Shown piece by piece: positions 52,757 to 64,000 of a stretch of 64,000 nucleotides of DNA (position 1 is the stretch's first letter; each line of letters begins with the position of its first letter). The stretch covers positions 9,767,955-9,831,954 of the forward strand of contig NC_035435.2 in NCBI RefSeq assembly GCF_002127325.2. The letters run 5' to 3'. The position numbers and the translations under genes are program-made. Source of the stretch: Helianthus annuus. Taxonomy: Eukaryota; Streptophyta; Magnoliopsida; Asterales; Asteraceae. The notes beneath the pieces are model-generated. The model had not been told where the DNA came from. It did not search any database and saw only the letters and a program-made list of their open reading frames with translations.

Positions 52757-55300
52757 ACTACCCATGGCCTGAAATGTTTTTTATAAAAAAAGATATATAT
52801 ACAGTTTTAAAATAACTTTTTTATATCTTTTAAGGATTTTTTTTTCCTATGATATATTATAGGGTTCACTTTTTCTAACTCGTCCGGCTCTCCTTCTATC
52901 CGAACATTTGATTACCCTTCACACCTTTCTGACTCTTCGTTTTGGATATTTTGGTTGTCATGTCTCCAAATGCTATCTTTATGGGCTCCTAGAATTTTCC
53001 ATTTTTATATATTGAAGGAGATATCAAATTGATGCATAAACTCAACAGATTGTGCATTTATAATCAAATAGATAAACACAAGAAATAAAGAATATTGTGT
53101 TTTTCAAAAGTCACATTTTGTTAGAACAAGAATATTTTAAGTAGATATTGTTCCTGATTTTTTAGTTTTACTCTCACAAAGTTGACTGCTAAGATCTTAG
53201 GCAGATATTTCATGAGAAATAAAACGTGAAACTTTTAAAAGATAAGAATATTTTTAAATGGTTTGGTTTTAAACTTATGCAATCAGAAAACGTGAAACTT
53301 TTAAAAGATAAGAATATTTTTAAATGGTTTGATTTTAAACTTATGCAATCAGAATTGTATACGATTATTTATTGATTTTTTGTACACAAAACCATCCCAA
53401 CTTGCATTTTATATGAGTTACGCATTTTTTTTACATGTACGATGACGCATTTATTTCATTAATAGTTTCTTAAAACAGAGATGATTACAGACTAATGGCA
53501 GATAGACAAGCAATAAGTTGTGCCGCTACCCCCTTCTGGTTAAATACAGGTTATCACTTAAGCCATTGATTTAGTTTTCTCCGTTTGAATGGATTTGATT
53601 AATTAAACCTAGAATCGATGTAAGAAGAAGTATGAATTTTATCATAATTGAAGGCATAAAAGGCAAAGAAAATTGAAGAAAATAAAATATGCACGATTTA
53701 AATATCAAACCATGGTCTCCCCTATTAATAATACCAACTTTCACTTTCTCCAGCAATTAATTTAGTTTGCTCCAGCCAACAGGTTAAATGATGCCAAGTT
53801 TGATATCCCTCTTGATTTTCAAATCATTATTAGTATACCATAATTAATATTAAATTAGATAACCAAACAATTTGGATATATACTAGTTTCTAAATCAAAA
53901 TTTTCAATGAGAAACATATTTGCTTATATACTTTTTAAACTTGATATATAACTAGTTTTCTTATCTTATAATAAATGTATTTTAACTATTTCTTAAATTC
54001 TTAAAAAACAATTGTAACATTTTATGTCTAACTTAGTCAAAATCAATTTTAATCCATTAGCAACCATTGCAAAACACCCCAATAAGTTTGGACAGTATTT
54101 TATTGTTTTATACACAGTGATTCACAATTTTTATTAATAACTAAGTACATGTAGCATTACCCGTATGCGATCACTATCTGCGAATCACCGAAATTCTAAT
54201 CGATGTAGCTCATTAACCGGATTAAGCAGGTGTTATTCGGATGTGATAATCATTTTTAGTAGCGTGTATGCATTGCCATTATAATAGTAATAAAGATTTG
54301 AGTTATCATCATAATTAGTTTTTTTTAAATTCAAATGATATAACTTTTTTGGGGTATGTTTACTCAAATAATATATCCAAAGTTATGTTTATATTGAATA
54401 TATATATATAAGAGTTTTGGAAAGGTTATTAAGGAAATATGTGAACTTTAATGATAAAAATGCATGTTGTTGGGTGCATACTAGTATGAGGGATGTAAAA
54501 ACATGTGTAAAAAGTTAAAGGAAGAAGAATCATCTTTTAATATTTGATTGAATTGTTATCATTAACTTTTCTCTTTATTTCATTTTTACAATCATCTCAC
54601 GTTTAAACCTAAATTTAAACTTTTTTTTCCGCTCCTAAACTTCTATTTAGAGATCTAAAACCTTATAAAGACTAATCAACAATAAGATGTATAATATGGA
54701 AATTGCCGCATCTCTCATCCATCCCTTTAAGATAACCAAAAAGAGAAAAATCTTAAAAGAGTTGAACTTGAGGATGAAGTATAACTTAGTGTCAGAATTT
54801 TGGGTGTAGCAAAAGGATATCTCTCTACCCCTCGATTTATATGGGAGAAATCTCTTTAACAAAGACCCTATCTCATCCATCAATCTCTTTGAAATGACTA
54901 GGAGTGAAGCACAATTAGCTTGACATGAAAAAAACTTAAATTCATGATAATCTTAGGCAATGTTTACAAAATTTAACTGGATCGGTCACTTGAACTGGCC
55001 GCTTGGACTGAAAACCTGGCATAAACTAGCCCGGTTAAGTCTCTTTGACCTTCTTTGTTTGAACCGGCCAAAGGTTTAAATTTTACAAACATTATAACTC
55101 TGTATAACTTTACATTGAAAGGTATGCACTAAAAAGATTAATCAAAGTAATGTTGAGTAATGGAAGCATGCATATAACTTTGGCTTGGTTTTTTGTGTAT
55201 AGACTATAGAAGTATTTAGTATGGAAAGATTATTAAAATTATTATTTACACCATCGATTTGATAACTAAATTAGACTTTTTTAAAAGTAAAAATGATTTT
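52757..55300. other. AT-rich intergenic region
   Basis: No supported gene. Contains the 66-bp duplication at 53221-53352 and the second QKG.AAQL-type coding-like fragment at about 53490-53545 (minus). Confidence 0.65.
53221..53352 (+). repeat. 66-bp tandem duplication
   Basis: Units 53221-53286 and 53287-53352 start AAAACGTGAAACTTTTAAAA and differ at one base (GGTTTGGTTT against GGTTTGATTT). A very recent duplication. Confidence 0.92.
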
Positions 55301-55439
55301 TGATAATGAATAAATCAGATCCCATTGATTAAAAAACATGTAGGGAGATGCATGACCACCCTTCACACATTGTAAGACCCCACAAACAACCCTTGATTCC
55401 TTCTCCTCTCATCCCACACAAAACTTTCATTTTTTGCCT

Positions 55440-55616
55440 TTGTTTTGTGCAAGAAGTTACCATCTCTCTCTCTCTCTCTCTCCCTCCCTCCCCAACCCCC
55501 CCCCCCCCCCTCCTTTTACTTTTCTCTCTCTCTCCAAATTCCAACTTTATTCTCTAGACCTCACCCCTTAAAAGAAGATGATCCCCCTCTTGATCCTCCT
55601 TGTGTTCACAAACAAC

Positions 55617-55658
<42 letters not shown>

Positions 55659-55848
55659 AATTGAGTGTTTCAAACCCTAGAAAAAGAAAGAGAAAATATT
55701 AGGGCATAAGCCTCAGCTAGCTTTCTTATCTTGTTGATGTTTGTTCCAGCATATACACAAACTATTCAATCCATCTCTTTAACTAGGGTTTTCTGATGCT
55801 ACTACTGTTCTTCATCCACACTTAAAGATTCTGGTTCTATATACAAAC
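55440..55848 (+). promoter_or_regulatory. 5' leader / core promoter region of the HHO gene, CT-rich
   Basis: Pyrimidine tracts (TC)n at 55463-55485 and 55620-55654 and a C run at about 55494-55510, the Y-patch style of plant promoters and leaders. No clear TATA box. The transcription start is not determinable from sequence; the CT tracts may be in the 5' UTR. Confidence 0.5.
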
Positions 55849-58800
55849 ATGTTGACATCAGCTTCGGAACTCAGTCTTGAATGCAAACCACACAGCTACT
55901 CCAATATCCTCTTGAAAACAATGGGTGATCAACAAGTTAGTACCAACGGAAATGATCAAACCGAAAAGCTCGAAGAGTTCCTATCTCGTCTTGAAGAAGA
56001 AAGACTCAAGATTGATGCTTTCAAACGTGAACTTCCACTTTGCATGCAACTCCTCACCAATGGTATAATCTTTGTCTTCATTTCATGCTTATAATTATAT
56101 GCACAATATATATCTTCATGCATAATTGCATATTAAACATATATGTATATATAGTTTATGTATGTGTTTCAAGGCTCTGTTTATTAAATGAGTTGCAATT
56201 TAAACTCGAATTTCAGCTCATTTAATCTTGATTTGATTTGAGTTTCCAACTGAGTTGGTCTTGTTTGAAATCAATGAATTTTAGGGTATCTTGAAAAAAA
56301 TTAACCTAAAAGTTAGTTTAAGTGTGTGTTTTCAGGCTCGAGCCCGTTTATTAAATGAGCTAGGATTAAAGTTTTCCATGAGTCAATCTTGTATAAAAAT
56401 CATGAATTTAGGTTATCTTGAATTAAGCTTATAACAAGGGATTAGTTAATTAATTAATTTTTGTCTTTTGCTTTATGTATGTATATGTAACTTTAGTTCA
56501 TATGCATATAGGCTTTCATATTTTAAGATCATTTAAAAGTAACACATGATTCAAGATTCACGCTTAATTCCACTTTCAAATTCAAAACTTCATGATTCTA
56601 TGATTTTTAATTTTTGCATACAAAAAGTATATGAATTTAACTAGTTTGTTTTCCTTAATTTAATTCATCCTTTAACCTCTTTGAAGCCATGGAGTCATCA
56701 AGGCAACAATTACAAACTTACCGGGCGAACCAAAGTTCGCCCGTACTTGAAGAATTCATACCTATGAAGAATTCTAACGGTTCGGGGCCTGAAAAGGCCT
56801 CGAATTCTAGCATTGACAACAAGGCAAATTGGATGACATCCGCGCAGTTGTGGAGCCAAGCGGGCAATACCGTCGGCACCACTATCACCACCAACACAGC
56901 CACGAATGATCATTTGAAAACCACACAAAATAATGCAACATTTACAACACCAAATGAAACCGATATTAACTTCAACACTAAACAAAGAAATGGTGGAGCT
57001 TTTCTCCCATTTTCTAAGGAGAGAAACTCATCGTGCTCGACTCCGACAGTAGTGTTGCCGGAATTAGCTCTTTCCTCTGGTGAAAAAGATGTTGATCATG
57101 AAGAAAACAAGAGTTGTGTGAGGGAGAATAGTTCAATTAAAGGTGGTAGTGGTGAAGTTAATGATCAAACCACCATGAACACCACCACAACCGCCTCCGG
57201 AACCGCCACGAGCTCTCAGACACATCGGAAAACACGACGGTGCTGGTCGCCGGATCTCCACCGGAGATTTGTCAATGCTCTTCAGATGTTAGGTGGTTCT
57301 CAAGGTATATATGTTTCTTTAATTTCTTACTAGAATAATATTCATTTTGCAATTCAAAAAAGTATAATATTCATTTTGTCCCTTCAAATTTTATGATAAT
57401 AGTTTCATAATTTTATCATGATTACAAAAATCATTGTGTGACATTTTTTATAACAATATCTCAGTTGCAACTCCTAAACAAATCAGAGAGCTCATGAAAG
57501 TTGACGGTTTGACCAATGATGAAGTCAAAAGCCATTTACAGGTTTAATTCTCTCTCCCCTTTGCCAAAATACATGAATGGACTGTTTGGACGCTCATATT
57601 AGCATAATAGGCTTACCTAGAAAATATTTTTAAGGGTTACGCAAAAGAGGTTTAACCAAATTTCAAGAGGTGCGGGCGAGATTTTGACCTAAAAAATACA
57701 TAATTTTTTAAAGTAGCGCGCCCGCCCAGCAAAGCTTCTTACTAGGTCCGTCCCTGCATTTTAGATGTTTAAAATCAGTTAGAAACCGTTTCAACAGAGC
57801 TAAATCGGCTAGTGTGGGGTTGAAAGTAAACTGGTTCTGTTTATGGTTTGAAAAGCAAGATTTTATAGTTCGGTTTACGATTTACAGCTTAGAACCATCC
57901 GAATACATTAAAAAACAACAATAATAAAAAAATAATAAATTAGTTTTTTTTTTCACGTATAAGAATTTAACATTGGGTAAATTACTTTTTGAGTCTTACG
58001 GGTTTTAACCACTTGAGTCCAAAATCAAAATGTTTAACGCCCTGAGTCCCTATAGCCCTAGGGACTCAGGGCGTTAAACATTTTGATTTTGAACTCAAGT
58101 GGTTAAAACCACTAAAACACAACGACTCAAAAAATAATTTACCCTTTAACATTTCTATTAAGTTATAAATACTTTAAATTATTATGTGTATATGTTATAT
58201 ATTATATATTATTATTAATTAATTTAAACTCTTTAATACTTTAAAAATAAATTCTTTTTCTTGTTTTTTAAAACCTAACATTTTGAGTGGGACCGGACCT
58301 AGAACAACCTTGTTTTACATGCATAAAAGTGTTTGTATGTACAATCTTCTTGTTGTACAAAACAAACATTGATCATGCTATGTTGTACGTACGAAGTACA
58401 AACAAAACAGAAGAATCTTTAGTTTTCTTATTAAATTTTAAAAACTAATTCATATATGTTATTCTACAGAAATATAGACTTCATACAAGAAGACCAAGTC
58501 CAACCCCACAAGCCGCCGGCACCGCCACACCGCAGCTGGTGGTTCTCGGCGGCATATGGGTCCCACCCGAATACGCCGCCACCGCCGCCGGAGCACAAAC
58601 CCTTTACACCACCCACACCAACCCACATTATGCCACTCATCAAGAATTCTACTCTAGCTCCGTCATGCCACCGCCGCACCACCACCACCCCACCGCTGAC
58701 GGCAACCACCACCATAATATTCACATGTACAAACCCTCCTCCCAAACCACACAAAGCTTGCAAGAGTCCGGAAGCAGAGGCGGCGGCACCGCCACTGTTG

Positions 58801-58946
58801 GTGGCAACCGGTCGGAGAGCATCGAAGACGGGAAGTCGGAGAGTGGAGGCAGCTGGAAGGCGGAGAGTGGTGGCGACACAAAGGCATTGATGTTAAGGGA
58901 AGAATGTGAAGAAAGTAATGGAAGTGAAATAACCCTAAAGTTCTAG
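55849..58946 (+). CDS. HHO: GARP/G2-like transcription factor, HHO/HRS1 (NIGT1) type
   Basis: Four exons: 55849-56062, 56687-57304, 57465-57541, 58470-58946 (1386 nt, 461 residues, all borders GT..AG and phase-consistent). ATG 55849 gives the family N-terminus ([13 protein letters not shown]). Residues about 41-80 are the conserved hydrophobic HHO domain ([20 protein letters not shown], then [16 protein letters not shown] across intron 1). The Myb-like GARP DNA-binding domain is at about 253-311: [19 protein letters not shown], then [20 protein letters not shown], and [15 protein letters not shown] across intron 3. The C-terminus is His/Pro/Gly/Ser-rich. In Arabidopsis and rice these nuclear proteins repress nitrate- and phosphate-starvation genes; that role is by family, not shown here. 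Intron 3 (57542-58469) holds a MITE. The exact paralogue is not assigned. Confidence 0.93.
57975..58144. mobile_element. Mutator-type foldback MITE in intron 3 (170 bp)
   Basis: Two arms of about 80 bp, GGGTAAATTA.TTTTTGAGTC inward, pair almost fully around AGCCCTAGGG. Perfect 9-bp TSD TTTAACATT at 57966-57974 and 58145-58153. Transcribed within the HHO pre-mRNA it would fold into a long hairpin. Confidence 0.9.
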
Positions 58947-59055
58947 AGTTTATGTAATAAGTTAAGTATTCATTAGGTAATTTATTATTATTTAGTATGA
59001 TGATATGATTAGTTTATTAATTAAAATTTATTAATATATAGGGTAATTAAAGTGG

Positions 59056-59470
59056 ATGTTGCTATGAAATTAGTTATTGAGATTTTACATATAGATTGAG
59101 GGGTAAAAAGGGTATAATGAGAAGTGGCAGTTTGTTTGGTTTGGTTGGTTTTCTTTTCATCAACATTTGTATCTTTTTTTAGATTTTTTCTAATGATTAA
59201 AGTATAAATATTGGACTCTATTTTTGGCTTTCTTGGCTTTTGATTGGATTTATAGGCTTTTTATATGTTGCTATGAAATTAGTTATTGAGATTTTACATA
59301 TAGTGAGGGGTAAAAAGGGTATAATGAGAAATGGCAGTTTGTTTGGTTTTCTTTTAATTAACATTTGTATGCTTTTTTTAGAATTTTTCTAATTATTAAA
59401 GTATAAGTATTGGACCCTATTTTTGCCTTTCTTGGCTTTTGATTGGATTTATAGACTTTTGATTTGTTGA
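59056..59470 (+). repeat. ~209-bp tandem duplication downstream of HHO
   Basis: Units begin ATGTTGCTATGAAATTAG at 59056 and 59265 and run through TTTTGATTGGATTTATAG. They differ by small indels and several substitutions. No ORF. Confidence 0.88.
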
Positions 59471-61313
59471 CGATTTTCGCCCTTTTTATTTGATATATTG
59501 TTACTGGGTAATTATTTAAGATGATTAACTTGTTTTCACAATTGAAAAGTAAGCATCATTAGTTTCTCTTTTTTTTTCTTTTTTCAAAGTTGCATATTTA
59601 TAAATGGTTTTTACTTTCTCAAATATGAAGTTGCATACTATAACTAGGGGCGGACCTAGATGCGATAGACGGGAATCAACCACACGACAGGAAATTGTAT
59701 TTTTCTTAGTATATATGTTATATAATCTCAAGTGACCCCATAAAATTTTGGCATCACCCTATGAAATTTTGAAACCGATGCTAAAGAACTGAAGTTGGTT
59801 TGCAAATCAACGGTGGAGATGAAGATGAAAATGAAGTCAATTAGGGGTTGAAGAATGAAAGAAGAATTGTCTAGAGTTGGCTATGTTTTTCATCAGATTC
59901 ATGAGAAATACCATCTAAAATATTGTTTATAGATGCTTAATTTGAGTTTGCCTTTCGTGTGCAGGTGGATAAACATGAAGCTTGTAACATCTTTCTTTGG
60001 TATGTCTAAGGCATAAAGATCATCTTGATCCAAATAGGCACACACATTACGTTTTGGTTTAAAAGACCAAGCTGCCAATTTATAGATCAAACTTGCACAA
60101 AATATGAAATTTGGATTAACAAAGGATTACAAATGAAGCCTTTTATGTATAATCAAGTAAGCATAACAATAAGAAACATCAAAAAATGATTAATTTGAAC
60201 AAAATTCATCATATTTTACTTTGACTTAAGTCAAACTATCAAGAATAGAGAATCTATGTAAAAATCAACATATGAATCAAAGATGAATAGAAATCCAAGA
60301 TTTAGACTCTAAAAGTAATCATGATGCGATGATAATCATCAAGCACATAAAGAACATGTGATGAAACCAACTAGTGCAATCAAAATCAAACAACTATTTA
60401 CCTTCGTGCATTATGTGTGTAACGTTGACTCTCGTGTATTCTCATATATGTCTCTAATGTGTTTATGTTTATGGTTATTTCTTTGTTAATATGTTTGTTT
60501 GTTTTCTTTGGGTACGACTTGATTATTTAAATGTGTACATTTGCGATTTGCAGGAGTCCAATAGACTTTATTTTTGGGTACCATTTAAATCTTTTAGATG
60601 GTAATGCCTAGTTGAAAATTAAATGTAGTTGGAAATTGCTTTAGGTCCAAAAAAAGGTTGAGCAACGCCTCGCTACAAAAAAGAGTGACCGTTAGGGACA
60701 AAAATGTCACCCGAATATATAGTACCCGAGACTGATTTATACGATTTATGTTAGTGACTCATAATTAACTGAAATTGTTTTGACAACTTATTTCAAATTA
60801 AAGTTCAATCACAAGTATGTATGTGTCATGTATATAAAGTTTTGGAAAAAATTTGTTAGTTACTAAATATTAATCTTAAATACATTTTCTCCCAGTGACG
60901 GAATTTAAACATTTGGGGCTAAAAAACATATGTTTGATTGGTATATTGGATTATATATATGTGGCTTTTATTAACAAAGCTTGGGCATGAATAATAATAA
61001 TAGCCTAATCAAACCAATAGTGAGTAACATCTCTAAACCCGCTCTCATGGATTGAATCAATCTGAGGTTTAACAATTAACCCATGCCCATTATTATCCCT
61101 AGGGGTGTAAACAAGTCCAGAGGCTCGAGAGCTACTCGTTATCAATTCGGTTAAAAACTCGAACGAGCCGAGTTTTGACGAGCCCGAGCCCACAGGGTCA
61201 CCTCTATTAGATCACATTTCTTCATATAGATCAATTATGAGTCCATTAAAAGAAAAACAGTCAGACAAGTAGTTTATAGATGGGCTTTTGGATTATGCAC
61301 ACACACATCTAAG
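59471..61313. other. Spacer with hAT-like relics, no gene
   Basis: GGGGCGGACCTAGA (about 59647), CAGTGACGGAATTT (about 60894) and CTAGGGGTGTAAACAAG (about 61100) look like single hAT MITE ends without partners. Minus-strand frames at 59899-60090 and 61005-61193 are not convincing. Confidence 0.55.
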
Positions 61314-61784
61314 TAGGGATGGACTTTTTTTCCCAAATACCCGTACCCGTATATGTACCCGTACCGATTTTAGGTATTTGGTACATGTATCGGTACCCAA
61401 TTTTATTAACTCGGTATTGGTACGGGTAAAAACGGGTACTGGTACCGAATTTTATGTACACCTTTAAAAGTTTTTTTTTTTTGTATTATGGTATTTATAA
61501 TACTCGTATTGATTTTACCTATATGGTACATGTATCGTATTGGTACTTGTACCAATTTTATCTATTTGGTACTTGTACTATATTGGTACTCATGTCAGTT
61601 TTACCTATTTAGTTCTCGTATAAGTGCTCAAAACTAAATAAAAACAAAATGGTACCAACGCGGGTACCGTACCGAAAATACATGTACCGTACCTATATAT
61701 TTGGTACGGTATTTGGTACCCAATTTTGTTCAAATTCAGTACCGGTACGGGTATGGGTACGGGTACTGTACCATCCCATCCCTA
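61314..61784. mobile_element. hAT MITE made of GTACC-type repeats (471 bp)
   Basis: Terminal repeats TAGGGATGG and CCATCCCTA. Flanking 8-mers CATCTAAG (61306-61313) and CCTCTAAG (61785-61792), a TSD with one change. The interior is dominated by ACCCGTACC, GGTACCGG and TGGTACATGTATCGG units on both strands. Confidence 0.8.
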
Positions 61785-61792
61785 CCTCTAAG

Positions 61793-62622
61793 CCTAAGAC
61801 AACCGATGCCCACACCCCCTCTTTCCACAAGTAACCTCCGTCAGTGTTGCCTCTATAATGAAAAATCACACAAGATTATGAGAGATTGGTCTTTATTGTG
61901 GAAGAGACTGACAATCAGTACTTAGTAATCCCAAAATGCACTGAATTACGTCTTGAACGCCTTTTTTGTAGGAAATGATCAATGAATGGTTCTTAAATTC
62001 CAATTACTTCACATATATTCTATGAATCAAACGACCCCTTAGTCTCTAGTTAGTTGGCATGAATATAACCATTTTAAGGGAAGTATATTGGAGGCTGATA
62101 AACAGTCTCAAAGATTTTGTACGGGACCTTATTCGGAACTAATATTCAGTATTTTATTAATAAAGAATTTAGGGACTAATCTTCAGTCCTCAATAATCAA
62201 TGTATATTAACAATTTCGAAGGAAGATATTAAATATTGAAAATCAGCCCTCACATGTAAGAGACCTTAATGGGGACTGATATTAATTAGTCTCAAATACT
62301 TGTATATGAAATAATTAAAACATTTTTAGTCTCTCATACGCCATTGTCAATCACCTATTTTGAAGAAGAACCAAAGGCTAAAGACCATTTTCCAAAGTTC
62401 TTGTAAAGATACAACGGGGACAAGTCTTTAAAGTTCTTGTAATAACACAATAGGACAAGGGAATTCATCATCAACCTCTTAGTAAGCTTTGGGTAAATAT
62501 TTTAATAATTCTTGTAGATTATTAAATTGAGACATAAAAACCAAAAACAAAACATTTTTTTAAATAAAATCAATCACCGTAAAGTTAGAAGTTTAAGGTT
62601 TAGTTTTTCGGTTTTAATTCAT
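61793..62622. other. Spacer, possible CACTA subterminal repeats
   Basis: At 62090-62330 the phrases GGGACTGATATTAATTAGTC and GGACTAATCTTCAGTCC recur in both orientations, as in subterminal regions of CACTA elements, but no CACTA terminus is visible. No gene. Confidence 0.45.
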
Positions 62623-62868
62623 AGGCCTTTGGGTATACTTTAACCTAACTTAACTCCACCTAAGTGACACATCAACTTTTTTTCCTCATTTCACTTTGTC
62701 CCACTCTAAGGAAATGGTTTAACATGTTAACACATAACCCATTTAAGGCCTTTGGGTATACTTTAACCTAACTTGACTCCACCTAAGTAACACATCAACT
62801 TTTTTTTCCTCATTTCACTTTGTCTCACTCAAAGGAAATGGTTTAACATGTTAACACATAACTCATTT
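62623..62868 (+). repeat. 123-bp tandem duplication
   Basis: Units at 62623 and 62746 begin AGGCCTTTGGGTATACTTTA. Parts of the end of the unit (GTTAACACATAACTCATTTA) occur a third time at 62938-62962, and the following 40 bases (TGCACTTTAACATTGAG...) recur at 63063. Confidence 0.88.
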
Positions 62869-63117
62869 AATGCACTTTAACATTGAGTTTTTGTCTAAAA
62901 AAGAAAAGAATAATTAATTTAAGCTCTTAACATTGGGTTAACATGTTAACACATAACTCATTTAATGCACTTTAACACAAGGAGGGAGTGGTTTGCAATG
63001 TTAGTTAACATGCCATGTCATTCTTAACACTCTAGATGTTAGAGTACACCCCATGGCCTAATGCACTTTAACATTGAGTTTTTGTCTAAAAAAGAAAATA
63101 ATAATTAACTCAATCTC

Positions 63118-63572
63118 TGTTGGTGCAGTTTTTGTGTCTGATGCTGTTCGAATAGATTAGTTTTATTTTTATGCTGATAATGTAATAGTTAGTGAAACGG
63201 TCAAACAAATGTGTATTGATCCGCTCGTTTAAAGTGGTCAAACGAGAGGGTTACGTGTTTGACCGTGTGTGTTTGCAAGACAAAGGGGTATGGCTATAAA
63301 TAGCAACCCTTTAGTTCATTTGCAAGAGAGAGAGAGTGAGCTCATTGAGAGAGTTCACAGAGAGCTTTAGTGTTTCGGGGAGAGATCACCACTTGGTCTC
63401 TCCCCGGATGTATACTCCTTTGGTATTGTTCGGTTATCTTGTAATCGGGCCGCTTTGTAATGTTATACAACCGGATTAATACAAAGAAGTTGTTGGTTTG
63501 TCTCTAATCTCTCCCGTCTTGAACATAATCACTCACTAATCACGGGTTTCGGTCTGAAATCACGAACCTACA
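63118..63572 (+). repeat. 5' LTR of a copia element running off the window (455 bp)
   Basis: Starts TGTTGGTGCAG and ends GAACCTACA, the same termini as the gag-only copia LTR at 6955. TATA box TATAAATA at 63295-63302. Between them lie GATCCGCTCGTTT and its partner AAACGAG, echoing the GATCGCTC motifs of that family. Followed by a PBS and leader; the coding part lies beyond 64000. Confidence 0.85.
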
Positions 63573-63574
63573 AT

Positions 63575-63586
63575 TGGTATCCAAGC
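63575..63586 (+). promoter_or_regulatory. Primer-binding site of the terminal copia element
   Basis: TGGTATCCAAGC, two bases after the LTR. It matches the initiator tRNA-Met PBS in its first seven bases only (TGGTATC). Confidence 0.6.
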
Positions 63587-64000
63587 TATGGTGTCCGATT
63601 TAGTAAATCTAACAGTTTGCTAAGTCACGTATGCTCTAGATCTGTGATTTTTGTGATTTTTGTTCAAGATGTAAAATAGTGGAACCATGAAGAAAACTCA
63701 GATTTAGACCGAAATATACGGATCTGAAGTGAATCAGTTCTTACCGAAGGTTGGGTTTGTTGTTTCACACCAGAAAATCAAGTTTTTCATCTTATTTTGA
63801 AGCTTATTCATCAGATCTGCAAACACAGGTCGATGTGTTCTTGAGGAGTGTGGCGGCTGCTTGAAGAGAAACTAGGGCTTCCCAAAAGTGAACCACGAAC
63901 TTTTCCAGCAAAGAGTCTTATCAACGAACCCTCAAAGGGGTCGTCCCTACTCCCTGGACGAAGACTGCACCTCCAAGAAGACTACTTATATCGGCGAACA
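63587..64000 (+). other. Leader of the terminal copia element
   Basis: Untranslated leader continuing past the window; no gag frame starts before 64000. Confidence 0.6.

Noticed and set aside
55329..55702. Frames of 69-85 codons with long Ser-Leu repeats
   Set aside because: Translation of (TC)n microsatellites in the HHO leader.
58464..58887. Minus-strand frames opposite HHO exon 4
   Set aside because: Shadow of a GC-rich, His/Pro-coding exon; the plus-strand frame is continuous with the spliced gene.
59899..60090. Minus-strand frame of 63 codons
   Set aside because: Somewhat protein-like but too short, with no motif and no flanking support.
61005..61193. Minus-strand frame of 62 codons
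   Set aside because: Overlaps a probable hAT MITE end (CTAGGGGTGTAAAC); composition is repeat-like.

Overview
The window is nuclear DNA of a flowering plant. Introns with GT..AG borders, long AT-rich spacers, one plant-specific GARP transcription factor gene and a dense load of plant transposon families all point that way. The L1, Helitron and Ty3/gypsy types look like those of Asteraceae (lettuce, sunflower, daisy group), but that placement is inference. Only one ordinary host gene is supported: an HHO/HRS1 (NIGT1)-type repressor gene at 55849-58946 in four exons. Nearly everything else is transposable elements at different stages of decay.

Left part (1-5681): the 3' part of a Ty1/copia element ends in a 218-bp LTR and sits in an RTE-type LINE. 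Then come AT-rich spacer, a solo LTR with perfect 5-bp target duplication (TSD), a 5'-truncated L1 LINE on the minus strand, and Harbinger-like debris.

Centre (5682-40748): one nested stack. A foldback element with arms of about 200 bp (5682-6003 and 40575-40748) was split by Gypsy-1 (minus strand, 6004-40574). Gypsy-1 was then hit twice. A gag-only copia element (6955-13053, TSD AAAAG) entered its 3' LTR, and Gypsy-2 (plus strand, 13977-35231) lies in its pol region, where a deletion removed most of the Gypsy-1 integrase and about 844 bp of the Gypsy-2 5' LTR. Gypsy-3 (plus strand, 22859-33689) then entered the Gypsy-2 3' LTR. Gypsy-3 is youngest: its two 2.96-kb LTRs differ at only about 25 sites by eye, and its gag-pol reads in one frame broken by two stop codons.

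Right of the stack (40820-50856): a Harbinger element that keeps only its Myb/SANT-like ORF, itself broken by a CACTA-like insertion; a SINE split by a Helitron with amplified 3' termini; a second Helitron; a Mutator-type MITE with perfect 9-bp TSD; and two more Helitron 3' ends flanking a three-domain B3-like pseudogene.

Right end (50857-64000): AT-rich spacer with an L1 3' UTR and a 166-bp hAT MITE, then the HHO gene (with a Mutator-type MITE in intron 3), several local tandem duplications, a 471-bp hAT MITE made of GTACC repeats, and at 63118 the 5' LTR and primer-binding site of another copia element that runs off the window. No rRNA, functional tRNA, CRISPR or bacterial-type feature was seen.
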